Notes under the pieces: generated by a model
What the model was told of the DNA's origin: nothing
Databases searched by the model: none
Seen by the model: the letters and a program-made list of their open reading frames with translations, nothing else
Shown: positions 23,505 to 35,500 of the stretch, one piece after another
Layout: every line of letters starts with the position of its first letter
Numbering within the stretch: position 1 is the first letter of the stretch
Position numbers and translations under genes: made by a program
Source: Carex sylvatica
Lineage: Eukaryota; Streptophyta; Magnoliopsida; Poales; Cyperaceae
Reading direction: 5' to 3'
DNA length: 64,000 nucleotides
NCBI GenBank assembly: GCA_964058845.1
Contig: CAXKVR010000114.1
Location: forward strand, 182,564-246,563

Positions 23505-23904
23505 CCCGAAATTTTTATTCATAGGAAAATGAAGAAAAAAAATTAAAAATAGGAAATATTATTTGAAAATTTTAAAAATGGGAAGGCAAGAATAATTTTT
23601 ATTTTCTTTTTCTTTTTTTTTGCTTTGGATGAGCCATGGTGTCCCATGAATAATTTTTTTCTTTTCATTTTTTTTCTGGTTTGAGATGTGCTATGGCATC
23701 CTGCAAGGATGCCATGGCTTCTATATACTTATAGCGTTATCTATCTTTTCTCTTGCATTCTCTCTAATCACACTCACTTGCCTCCTTCGTGATATTTTAC
23801 ATAAATGTGCCCTCTCCCTGCCTTTTCATTTTTGAAATTCCCATACAACATTTCATATTTTTAATTTTTTAATTTTTTGTTTTCTTATAAATAAGAATTT
23901 CGGG
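23505..23904. mobile_element. MULE-like MITE
   Basis: Inverted ends CCCGAAATTTTTATTCATAG and TAAGAATTTCGGG, with tatacta on both sides (23498-23504, 23905-23911). The ends resemble those of the element at 59079-59819, suggesting one family. No ORF. Confidence 0.6.
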
Positions 23905-23911
23905 TATACTA

Positions 23912-26900
23912 TGGTGAACCCGCACTTTGCGGCTATTTTTTGTTATATAAAACCTGATAATAGTCTCTAGCAAAATCTCTTTGAAATCCTCTGAATTCTA
24001 ACTACCTTGAACTGAGACCACTTTCTAGAAGGTTGCAAGTGGTTGAACATATAAATATTAAATATTGCGAGTATTTATACCTCGTCATGAAAATAAATAA
24101 AAATTCATTTTATCAAGTTGAGAAAAATAGATGAGCGATTGAAGAGCGCAAGTAAAAAGAAATATAGGCACAACATTTGAAAAACTGTATCATAAAATAT
24201 ACTGTCATAGTGTAAGACAAATATTCAATTTAGATCCATACGTCAGATCCGAGAAAGCACAAAATTAAAGATCAGATGGTGGTCCAATTTTGAAACAAAA
24301 TTTGCAAAACTTTTGGCGTACAATGGTGACACAAAGTGATCCCGTTATGATCTTGCCTGTTAAGCTCACGTACTGATTTAATAGTAATAGAGAAGAATAA
24401 AGAGTTACAAACAAAACAAAACAACAAAATACTCAAATTTTCAATTAAAACATTTTGATACATATTTAAAGTAAAAAAAAGAGATAAATGCTATCATATG
24501 AAATGCAAAATATGAAATACTATTAATGCTAACTTTTTAGTAAACCAACAAAGATTTTAATTCTTATCAGATCCCAAGCGGACAAAGGAAATAAATAGAT
24601 CAATTGTCTCAAAGACTCCTAGAAGGCCTCCCGTGCATGTATCTTGATAAAAAATAATTATTCAGTATACTTGTAGAATTAATTCCTTCAAAGTTCGGTC
24701 CAGGTTATTAAATTTGTGGATCATATTTCAAGTTAAATATATATATCCTTGATCTGTCTGGATTTGTTGTGGCCGTTGTCTACATCCGAATATGAATCGG
24801 ATATGTCTTCAATACGCACCGCGTCAAATGGATAATTGTGTTCTTATTAACACCATCGGTTCAACAGATTTATTGTGGCCGTTGCCTTAACTAGTGAGCC
24901 GATGGCGTTGATTCAAAAATATTGGGCAGCTGAAACAACCACACAGTGATAGAATATATTGAACCTCAACACCATCGGTCCAACTAATGGTGTAGGTCCT
25001 AAGAATGGAAGCGTCTAATTGTCCACAGACATTTGTCCACCATTTATCTACAGAAAAACGGTCATTTGACCTGCGCCAATCCTGTAAATTTAATAATTTA
25101 TTGTTGTAACTTGCAAAAGCAATCTTATAAAAAACATAATCAAAAATTTCAAACATCCAGAAACTTTCATTAACGGTTTGCAGCTTGGCCAACTTGGTAA
25201 ACTAACTGTACTTTTCATACTAACAGTTAATGACGGTTATTTGTGATTAATGGCAGTTATTTGCGGTTAATGACAATTTTACAAAAACTTCTAAAACATT
25301 ATAAACCCGGAAAACATCTGCAACTGACATTTTTTTTTCAAAATAAACCTCAAAAATATTTTTTTCTGCAAAATTATAAATTTTTAATTTTTTTTAAAAA
25401 TTTCATAATTTTCTCCTTCAGCCTCTCACTGTAAATTTCAATACTGCAAAATCAATGCTATAAAAAACTTGCGTTAATCATGTAAAATTGCTAAATCAAT
25501 GCTGTAACTTATGTAACAAATATTATAAAAACGTAATCATCATTTTCAACCATCCAAGAACACTATCATTAGACTTGCGTCAATCCTGTAAAATTACTAA
25601 CTCTATGATAGAACTTATGTAACAAATAATATAAAAACATAATTATCATTTTCAAACATCTAGAAAAACTTTCATTTGACTTGTGTCAATCCTGTAAAAT
25701 TACTAACTCAATGCTGTAACTTATATAACACATCTTATAAAAAATATAATTAAAATTTTCAAACATCCAAAAACTTTGAAACTACCAGTACAAATTTAAT
25801 GTGTCATATCCTGTAAAATGTTACATATATCTTGTAATTCAGATATATATGTACTGTAAAAAATGGTGAATACACAATCAAACAAAAATAACAACATACG
25901 AATAATATTTAGATAAAATCTCTGTTAAAATGCTAAATCTGTTACTGCATACAATGAAGACAACAGATGCAAACAGTAAAATTAACAGATGCAATCACAT
26001 TGTTAAACATTAGTAACTGTTCACAAGATAAATACTGTAAAATTACAAGATGAATAGTGTAAATTTAATGGGTGAATACTGTAAAACAACAAGATTAATA
26101 TTCCATATCATCTCCTTTCTCCAAATTTTCACAAGATGATTACGAGATCCCTTATTGCATCAAATCAAATAATAAATTCAAATAAAAGTTCAATACAATA
26201 CTAGATCCGTTACTGCATCAAATCAAATAACAAATTCAACAGAAATAAAGAAATAACTCACTAGATTTAAATTTCGATATATTGTTCAATCCTAACAACT
26301 TCTATCTGATTGAAATTCACTCCTGAAGGTTTTGTTGAGAAAGAGGAAGGAAATCGCGAAAAGAGGAAGAAAATCATGAAAATCACAAAAATTGCGGAAA
26401 TCACGAAAATCGCAGAGCAGATCTCATTGAAAATGAAAGATTCGAAAATAAAATTCAAAAAAAGGAAGATACGGAGTCGCGGGATGACATGCTGATGAAC
26501 TAGGGCTTGAACAAACAACAATGCCAGTCCGCAGTGCTGATGCCGTCAAGAAGTGGGAGCAATTGTTGTGAAGGCCATGACCAGTGGGGTCAAGAATGGA
26601 GAACACAGAGAGGGCAGATGCTAGAGGCATTGGAGGATGAGAAGATACCATTTTGGTAGGGAGATGCCTTCGAGGTTGCCCCTTTACTTCACTTACAGAG
26701 TGGAAGAAAGAAAAAAACAAAAGGGTAGCACGAAGAGACGGGGAAGGAATGAAGATAAAGAAGGAAGCTTGTTAGAAGTTAATGATATTTAAAATCGGAA
26801 TTGGATAAAGTTGTGAACAATCTGTGGACAAATGTTAGTGGATAGAAATATTTTCTCACTAAGAATATCGGTTCGATTGTTAAGACGGTGGCGTTGATTC

Positions 26901-27164
26901 CAAAAAAATATTAAAGAAATGAAACCTGACTTTTCGATAATATAGGTCTAAGGTCTTTGAAATCTTGAGTCTGGAACTTGATCGTTCGATCTGCAATTGT
27001 GTGATTCAATATTTTTTCTAGCTTAGATTCAATGGTTGGATCTAAATTCAAACCGTGTGTTACTTGAAAACGTTTAATTTTTGAGATGGCAGTCTAATCA
27101 ACTTAAATTTATGTGATCACCTTTCTTTTGTTAGGGTTTCTCAGATCTCTCGCTATCCCTCTTT
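23912..27164. other. Repetitive AT-rich region without intact gene
   Basis: No long frame with a recognised domain. It holds a 106-bp tandem repeat (25471-25770), two diverged blocks sharing ggcgttgattc-caaaa-atatt (about 24905 and 26890), and inverted pieces around 'ctgtggacaaatgttagtgg' (26821-26840) and its inverse near 25020. The last two suggest the borders of an unclassified transposon. Short frames at 26267-26720 show no family signature. Confidence 0.4.
25471..25770. repeat. 106-bp tandem repeat, about three copies
   Basis: The phrase gcgt-caatcctgtaaaattac recurs at 25471, 25577 and 25683, an exact 106-bp period, each followed by tgtaacttat-taaca and tttcaaacatcc. A more diverged copy lies at about 25070-25165. 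Confidence 0.7.
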
Positions 27165-27422
27165 ATGTGTTTACCCATTTCTTCCTCTCTTCTCACTAGT
27201 TCCCCTTCAACAAATAAATTCACGAGTGACTACATGAGTACTTTGTTCTACTCAATACTTTTCAAAATCTTAGGACTACTCGAGTCCGAGGAGGTAGTGC
27301 GTACGTGCATGCTGACAAAGAAGTTGAAAAACCTATGGATCTCTTTACCCCTCCTCAACATTAATGACAGTGATTCTTTTGCTCTAGTTTCCGTTAGGGG
27401 GATCATTACTTCACAAGATTAA
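27165..27422 (+). pseudogene. F-box domain remnant
   Basis: The frame contains SILFKILGLLESEEVVRTCM, then LTKKLKNLWISLPLLNI, which follows the F-box pattern of plant F-box/FBD/LRR proteins (L..ILS.L...E.VRT..LSK....LW..LP.L). The initial LPD is missing and the frame stops at 27422, with no LRR or FBD part following. A truncated fragment rather than a gene. Confidence 0.5.
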
Positions 27423-27494
27423 AAATGTTTATATTATGGAGTCTTATCTCATGTTCCATCTACGTGTGGTATGAAGCTAGCCCGATCGTGTCTT

Positions 27495-27975
27495 TTATAT
27501 ACATATTGCACATGCATGCATACATCAATATAACCCCATCAATTGATCAACCCATCTGTGGGAATCAATTGAATTGACCACCATTTTTTGGTTTTATATG
27601 CATGCATGCATGCACACATACGTGATCAATTGATCACACGATATGTTATTGTGTTGTGGGAATTAATTAAATTAACCCAACCAATCTGCATGCATGCATT
27701 TATCTTTTTCAAATTTTTTTTGTATATATGTGATTTTTTAACAATAAAATATTGTGGGTACTGTAATTAAATAAATTCACTCTCATTTTTTTTACTTATA
27801 TGCATGCATGCACACCTGCATACATCGGTATACATCAATTGATGAACCGATATGTTGTGGGAATTAACTAAATTGAGCCCCATTTTTTGTATTTATATGC
27901 ATATATGTACACATACATCAATTGATCAACCCATCTGTTGTGGTAATTAATTAAATTGACCCAATATATAGTTTA
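27495..27975. repeat. Diverged minisatellite
   Basis: About four diverged units of roughly 100-130 bp, each with gcatgcatgca, catacatcaattgatcaacc and gttgtgggaattaattaaat. No coding. Confidence 0.6.
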
Positions 27976-29250
27976 CAATATAATATTGTGGGTACTGTAA
28001 TTCTATATATATAGTTTATTTCCACTCGTGTTTAATTGTATATATTATTATTCCAAACATGTGTAGGAACTGATTGCAGAGGATTTGCCGAAAGAATACC
28101 TAAAATTGAGAACTTAATGGTTCTGACTGTTTTTCTTTGTTCGTATTCATTTTTAGAAATGTAAACTTGAATCATAGAGAGTTATCCAAATAAAATTGAC
28201 AAGGCATATTACAATAATACAATATGAATGTTGTGTAAGTTTTTTTTCAAATACATAGCTTCTCTTCATTTTTAAATATTGTTGTTTAAAGTAAAGATTT
28301 AGTTTTCAATTAATTAATTATTTGTTACAGTTTTGTGATAATATGCCAGTTGAATGGTATAGAATTATGGTTCCAAACCTGCTGGTTGAAGCATCTAGCT
28401 GACAGAAAAAATCTCGAGATGGTTAAGATTATGTTTTGAAAGTTTGACCACTAGCAATGAAAAAACCATTATTAGATGTCTTTTTTATTTGTTTGTAGGC
28501 CCCTATTATATATGTAATAGTGACATAAATTGAATCAGTCAGTACCGCGTACCAGTAGAGCCACAATTAATTAATCTGATAACGGAAGACACTCCATCCT
28601 AGCCCAAATAATTATAAAGTAAGCTTAACATTTATTTTTATTTTTTTGAAAAAAAATAAAAAAAAATTAATGTATTCGAGGCACATGTCCGGCTCTGGTG
28701 TAGGACGATGGCCTTAGGTCTCAAGATCCAAGGAGGACCAATTTTTATTTTTTTTTAGTTTGTATATATTAAAAAAATTAATATGTAGATATTAAAAATA
28801 AATGAAATATTAGAACCAAAACTTTATACATATAAAAGTTCAAATTGTTCTATAAATAGATATGATTTATTGACATATCAATGAAAAAAATTGTATATAT
28901 AAAGGCCCAAACTTTAACCCGGGACCCCAAATCTTCAAAACCGACCCAGTCAAAACATTACAATTGTTATCTCATTCAAAATATTTCCTCAACTTATAAA
29001 TATTTTTTCTTGGTCGTGTAACAAGTCGTTATGGGTAAATGGAGAGGCTTAGAACAAAACAGTGGATTGTTACTGGAGTGTGCACATTTATATGGTCAAA
29101 CTGGTTACGATAGGCTAGTTGACTTTTTTTTTTTTTATTGAGTCAAGTCAAGGACTCACATGAAAGAACGTGATGTCCTTGCGACCTGCTGAGATGCTAA
29201 GAAAGTGACATTCTTTATTTGCAAGTGGAGATTACTTGTGACTAATTAGC
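27976..29250. other. No recognised gene
   Basis: AT-rich with A/T runs near 28640-28760. No ORF with a known domain and no clear transposon ends were found. Confidence 0.4.
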
Positions 29251-29321
29251 AGTTGCGCTATAAAAAACAGTCGTTCCTGCTCATGTTTTCCAGACAAGAA
29301 CAAGAATTGTCCTTGTCAGAA

Positions 29322-29397
29322 ATGGTGCGAAGTTGCTCAGTTCTTCTGGTAATAGCTGTGGTTATAATTGGGGTCCATAGCCAGCATGATTCTCTAG
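29322..29397 (+). pseudogene. Orphan first exon of RLK-3 type
   Basis: ATGGTGCGAAGTTGCTCAG opens a 76-nt exon ending tctctag|gtaagac. Its translation, [20 protein letters not shown] then QHDSLG, matches exon 1 of RLK gene 3 in length (76 nt), splice phase and sequence ([14 protein letters not shown]). The donor is intact, but no exon 2 of that type follows on this strand; the next malectin exon, at 34929, belongs to RLK gene 2, which has its own first exon. It is probably the remnant of a lost paralogue, or could act as an alternative start for gene 2 since the phase fits. Confidence 0.65.
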
Positions 29398-29585
29398 GTA
29401 AGACTTCTCTGTCTTCTAGTATGTATTGCATTTGCCTAATTTCTCTCTGTATTTTCTCTGTTTTGTCTTCAAGTAATACTGAGAGAGGAAGTGAAAGAAA
29501 ACAAATGAATATTGTTGTGAGAACTTCATTGGAGAAAAACATTTAGGGTTCAACAGTTTACTAAAAAGAACTCAGTATATAATGA

Positions 29586-30018
29586 TTAGAGTAAAGCTAG
29601 AGTGTGACGTGCTCATCAAGAGAGTTTGGTGAGTACAACTCCAAAAATTCATCGGATCAATTTCATACACCGAATCCAAACCGTTGAAATCTATGTACTT
29701 CATGAGTGATGCATATACATGCAAAATTTTGAAAATTTCGAGTTTATTTGCTACACGGTCAAGTGGTCAAAGAAATAATAAAAATTTAATATATAAAATA
29801 ATTTATAAATTAACTTATAAAATGTTCATTTCTTTGACCACTTGACCGTGTAGCAAATAAATTCAAAACTTTCAAAATTTTACATATATATGCATCACTC
29901 ATGAAGTACATAAATTTCAACGGTTTAGATTCGGCGTATAAAATCGATCCGATGAATTTTTGGAATTGCGCTCACCAAATCCTCTTGATGAGCACATCAC
30001 ACCCTAGCTTTACTCTAA
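29586..30018. mobile_element. Foldback MITE
   Basis: Nearly palindromic over 430 bp: TTAGAGTAAAGCTAGAGTGT at the left, CTAGCTTTACTCTAA at the right, with gtcaagtggtcaaag facing ctttgaccacttgac at the centre. The core resembles the element at 57575-57987. No coding capacity. Target duplication unclear. Confidence 0.8.
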
Positions 30019-30476
30019 TAATTAAACCAAAGCAGCGAAAAGCTTTATCGAACCAACTCTTCCATCTAAAACTCTTTGTTAAATGGTTGCTGGTTTTTGT
30101 ATAAGCTAGTCAATAAACCCAGTTTTGACAGCCGGTTTTAATGCATATACGATTTTGTTATTGAACCAACTCGGAATGATCTCTGGTTACGTTTTTTTTT
30201 TCTGGGCCAAGCCGCCCAGTCCGGTCCGGGTTTATTTTCATTAATGCCAATTAAATTATGAAATGAGTATGCAGAAGTTACCAATTTTTAGTCGTAAACC
30301 GCTAAACGCTATGTAAGGAGCTAAAGGGCTATAAATTATAGGATATATCAAAGATTTTTGTCTAAAAAAGGGCTGTAAATTAGAGGATATATCAAAGATC
30401 TTTGGGATCACAATTTAATTTAGCTTTATAGGCTTAATTACTTAATTGCTCATTTGCTCTACCCCACCTTGTTACC

Positions 30477-30654
30477 GATCTGCGTATCCTCTGAGATATC
30501 TCAATTTTTGTGTGACTGACGTGTCCGGTGCCTATTCGGGGGTGATTAAGGGTCAGTATTACGTTTGCTTTGAGATTTGTGCAGAAGTATTTAAACGGTT
30601 GAAATTTTTCATAAAGTCACGCAAAGTTTGAGATATCTCAGAGGATACAAATTC
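30477..30654. mobile_element. Mutator-like MITE
   Basis: A 178-bp element with a 21-bp perfect inverted repeat, GTATCCTCTGAGATATCTCA+A, near each end, flanked by a 10-bp duplication ccttgttacc (30467-30476 and 30655-30664). The duplication length points to a Mutator-like origin. Confidence 0.8.
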
Positions 30655-30775
30655 CCTTGTTACCCATCCAGACCCAAAAAAATAAGAAAGATATCGAATA
30701 TAAAAACTAAAGATTTCTTCTTTCTCTACCAATTGTACCACACATCAATTTCTTTAGCTCCCTTATCTTTTAGAG

Positions 30776-31871
30776 CATAGGAGGAAAAATCGGAATTGGG
30801 TGAATCGGTCAGAATTGACCGAATCGAATCGGAAACTCATACTTTATTGCCAGAAACTTGTTTTATACTAAAAAAAATGAAAAAAATGATAAAAAAATTA
30901 TTGTCAAAAATTATTGTCAAAAATTTCTGTTTAAACAAATGATTACAATCAAATAATCCACTTACAATAAAATATATGTAGTTATGTATTTTAGTAACAA
31001 AGAAGAGTACAGTGTGGTGGTAGTTGGCTTGGTTGATAATCAAGAGGTCCTTGGTTTTAGTCATGCTGGATGGGAATTTTTTTGCAGATCGATATTTGTA
31101 CGTTTCGGTTGATGGTAGGACTGGAATCAAACCGTTTCGGCCAAAATTTGAATGAAATACGACCATTTCATTTGAAATTTAGCTGGAATCAGGCTATTTC
31201 GGCTGAAATTGGACCAAAAATTTGGGACCCATTTGTACATAGTGGATTTTGGTGCGTACAGCGTTTGAACTTTTGATGGACCAAAAAGCCCCTGCCCAGC
31301 TCGATCCCCTGCCCTGTTTCCCCCTTTTCTGACCGTCCTTCCCATGCTCGAGATCCCTGCCCTAGCGTACAACCCAGCGAAAGAAATATTTTAAACTTGG
31401 TGCGCACAGGCCCCAGCGAAAGAAATTTTTTATTTCCTTCTCCCCCACACCCCCAACGAAACCCTAGTGGTGTGAGGTGCGCAGCGAGCGTGGCGAGCTG
31501 GAGTGTCGTGGGGGAGAAGAGCGAGATGAGATTTGCACTCGCCAGAAGCACTCACAGGTTTTTCTTCTTCTAGGTTTTCTTTTTCACTTGGAGAATCATC
31601 AATCGCCAAGAGGAAGAGTACGTGAAGGGGTCGAAAGGAGGAGAGAGAAAAATACTAGGAGAATGGTCTAACCGAGTCTACCCGTTAATCTATTCCGATG
31701 CCTGCCTTCGCTGTAGGGGCATTTTGGTTTGTGAAAAATTCAAACGCTGTACGCACATAATTTCACGCTATAAAAATGGGTTTCCAAAAATTTACATACC
31801 GTATAACTTGATCTGAAATCGGATCGGTACGGTCTGATTCTAGGCCGGAACAACTGATTTTTCCTTCTATG
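30776..31871. mobile_element. hAT-type element with GC-rich interior
   Basis: Ends CATAGGAGGAAAAATCGG and CTGATTTTTCCTTCTATG, flanked by the 8-bp duplication ttttagag (30768-30775, 31872-31879). Long inverted arms continue inward, including gtgcgtacagcgtttgaa (about 31251) against ttcaaacgctgtacgcac (about 31747). The interior (about 31270-31680) is notably GC-rich and contains gaaaccctag, typical of plant leaders, so captured host sequence is possible. No transposase was seen. Confidence 0.85.
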
Positions 31872-32162
31872 TTTTAGAGCTATTTCTTGATTTTTTTTTA
31901 AGGTTAAATTTTTTTTTTTGAAGGTTAGCTATTTCTTGTTAATGGTTCGGTAAATCTTAATTGAAAAATAGCAATTAATGCAGATGCATTAACATTCTCT
32001 TTCATTTCCAGAGGAGCGTGCATTGACATTCTTAGTTAAAAGCCTACTGGCCATGTAATCATAAAAAAAAGAAAAAAAAGATTAACCAATAGTGGTTCGG
32101 AACAAGATAAATTGAGTTAATTAATTATGCTGATATGAGATCTGATTCATGCCATATAGCCG

Positions 32163-32494
32163 TTGACTTCTTGGTGATAAGTTCTAGCTAGGCTGCCCCT
32201 CTCCAATTTGCACAAAAGGTGTTCTAAATTATTGGAATAGTGCAAATCTCAACGCAACAAGAAAAATCGGATGGGCATTTCACAATTTCTAGTGCAGCAG
32301 ATCTGATAATGAATACCACGTCTTGCATCAACTGTCAATTAAAAATGTAATAAAAAGATATAAAATTAACGATGTGTTAGCCTACATGACTAAATTAAAA
32401 GGCAATAAATTTACTAAATCATCCCTTAAATTTGATATTAATTAGCAAACTCATACATATATATACTAGGTTTCATGGCTAGTATATATAAATA
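32163..32494 (+). promoter_or_regulatory. Promoter block of RLK gene 2
   Basis: This block aligns with the repeated promoter units at 6.1-12 kb (gcaaatctcaacgcaacaag, gggcatttcacaatttctag, ccacgtcttgcatcaactg). It has a W-box core TTGACT at 32163-32168 and a TATA box TATATAAATA at 32485-32494, some 80 bp before the ATG. Confidence 0.5.
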
Positions 32495-32572
32495 CTGTGT
32501 CTGTTTCTCGAACTTCCGATTGTGACTTGAGGGGGTATATGGGATTTATGTTTTAACTGTTAATTAGGAAGA

Positions 32573-35500
32573 ATGCATTTTGTGTGCTCATATCTTTTGA
32601 TATTGCTCCTCCTGGTCTTCGTTTGTGTTCAAGGGCAGAAGCCAACTTCGGACGGTAAAAAAATATATATATATATTTTTGCCATAATTTCATTTTATTC
32701 ATTTCCACCTTCTTAATTTAATAGTTGGTTCCTTCATGCAATGCATTAATATCTCTGTTTTCAAAGTTCAAATAATCAATTCAAATCATTCATCACCAAA
32801 GCCGGTAACTCGCCATTACGTTTGGCGCCAAACCAAAACTTGTAACAGATCGGTTTGGAGTTATTGGATATAAAAGGTTTGTTGCTCGGATTAGACTGTA
32901 AGAGTAATTGTCATGATCTACACTTGTTATGATTGAGCAATGGATCATATAGAAATGGGCCAAGTACTGTTTGAGATAGTTTATTTTAAATTTTACACAC
33001 GGATAGCACATTAGCCATCTAAAGTCTTGAAACAAAAATCGTGAAACCCGGATCCGATTCTGCTTCTTTCGTTGTTATTCATGGTTCACTTCGAAACAAC
33101 TCGAGTTCAAAACCGATGGCTAAGATGTGTCGGATCGTCGTAACACAGTGGAGATCTGAGATGCTCACCATGAGAGGGATGATGCAGATCTGATTGAGCA
33201 GTCGCGATTCCCCTCTCGATATGGTCGGGGTGCTCGGCACAGCGGACTGGTGTAAGCTAGAGACGACCGGTGTGACGGTGACAGCCCATCCAGCATCCAG
33301 GGTGGCGGCGGCAGTGGAGCACTGATCTAAGATCAGAGGTGGCAGTGGCATGGCAAGGGTGGCGGGTTGGATGCTCAGTAGTCTGCTACGGCTGAGCTCA
33401 AAACCTCAGATCCATCTTGAAATCTTGCGCGATCTCTCTGAAAGCTTCTGAAATGGGAGCTTCGTGATGAGAAGCTCGGTGCTTTTCTGGTACTTCCTAA
33501 TTGTACGAAGCGCCACTGTGCCCGGCCTTCAACAATAAGGCTTCTTCAAGTTTGCTGGTAAAGAAAATCAAGTTTTGTTCTTGAACTTCTCAGATTTGGT
33601 ATGGAATGTGCTTGTTTGGTTTTCTGATTACTGATCTGGTTTGGATAGGAGATGAATTCAGAGTATTTACTAGAATAGCAGAACTGTAGGGAATAGCACT
33701 AAATCAAGAATAGAGGTTTACTTTTTAATCTGGAATAGAATAGAGAGAGAAACATATATGAATAAAGTTTTATTCGTATTAAAAATGAAGAAAGTAGAAT
33801 AATAGAGAAGGCTTAGCTTTTTGGAATAAGAGTTTTTCTTTAATTAGCTGGAATAAGATGAGATAGGTAGCATAATTTCTAGAATAGGTGTTAGCCTTAT
33901 TCCAGCATTATTCCGATTCTGATACCCTAAGAGATTTTAGGAAAGAGAAACTATATTATGCGTCTTGATATCAAGGAAAGATAAATCTTGTATTGATATT
34001 ATACATATAGAAGGAAAAACCCTCCGTTCAATTGGCGTGTATTGATTTAAAGCCGAGTTACACGGTATGTGAATTCATCCGAAACGTTTCAATTCCAGTC
34101 AAATTTCGGACAAAATGGTCCTATTCGGCTATTCTAGTCATACCATCAGCCAAAACATACAAAAATCAATCTCTAAAAATTTTCTCATCCAACGTGACTC
34201 AAACAACATGTTAACAACCAAACCAACTACCACCACACTATGCTATCTTTTATTCCTAAAAGACACAACTACATGTAAATATAAGTGTTGAAATGCATGT
34301 ATTATATTGTATTAGTCTATTGTTTGATTGTAATCATTTGTTTAAATAGAAATTGTTGACAAATTATTTTTTTTTATCATTTTTTTCTATATTTTAGTAT
34401 AAAACAAGCTTCTGCTAAAAAGGTCCGACTCTCCTATCCGATTCACCCAATTCTGATTCCACGGTCAAAAGACCAATCCCAATTCCGATTCTAATTTTTC
34501 CTTATATGATATTATGTGTCTTGATTACAATTACATGTAGGGAACCTATTTATATTATTGATTATGATATATTGCTAAACATCTCCATTAATCATCACCT
34601 ACCTACCACTTGTATTCCTAATTATCTCCCACATTGTACGCTCACTAATATCTCCAATGTATATCTCTATCACTCAACAAATGTTGCATCAACATTTTTC
34701 CAACTTTATTTTGGGCTAATAGTTCCACCCGCTATAAAAATTCTCCAATTTTCATTTGGGTAAACATCATGGTTTGACTGCTTTTATGTATTTTTTATAC
34801 ATGAATTTGTGTAAATTAATTTTTAAGATTTCATGTTCATGAATTTTGTTTGCATGAAATTTATGTTCCCAAACAAACCTTCTTTTCAGTTTTCATGATC
34901 AACAATTACAATTTTCTTCTCTTTGCAGGTTTCATAAACATTGACTGTGGTATTGCAAGCAACACTAATTATGTTGACAGCTTCACAGGGTTAACATACG
35001 TATCTGACGATCAATATATCGACACAGGGTTGAATGGAAAAATCTCTAGTCAGTATGCAGTGGACAAAAATAAGTATACAAATCTCGAGACCCTCAGGAG
35101 CTTTCCTAACGGTACTAAAAATTGTTACACTGTAAAGCTACTAACAGAAGGATCAAAATATCTTGTGAGAGCAATATTCTATTATGGGAACTATGACAAA
35201 TTACAAATTATTCCCAGATTTGATTTATATTTCGGTGTCAATTTCTGGTCTACCATTAACGTCACTAGACCTGATTATTGGCATGATTATGAGATAATTG
35301 CTATTGTCCCTGCTAATTATATACAAGTTTGTCTGGTGAACACCGGATTTGGGACTCCTTTCATCTCGGCGCTGGAGTTGAGACCATTGACTAACACTCT
35401 CTATGAACTTGCAAATGCTACGCAATCTCTGAATCTCTATAATAGACTAGATATGGGATCAAATAATACATTGTTGAGGTATGCAAAATCTATCATTTAT

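Noticed and set aside
25471..25770. Regular repeat considered as a CRISPR-like array
   Set aside because: The 106-bp units are contiguous direct repeats without unique spacers, in a plant nuclear genome.
33079..33351. 90-aa minus-strand frame in intron 1 of RLK gene 2
   Set aside because: Only open because the segment is GC-rich. No domain, and no counterpart in gene 1.
30776..34508. A single 3.7-kb transposon carrying gene 2's promoter, bounded by the inverted arms
   Set aside because: Each arm has its own two termini and its own target duplication, so they are two separate insertions.
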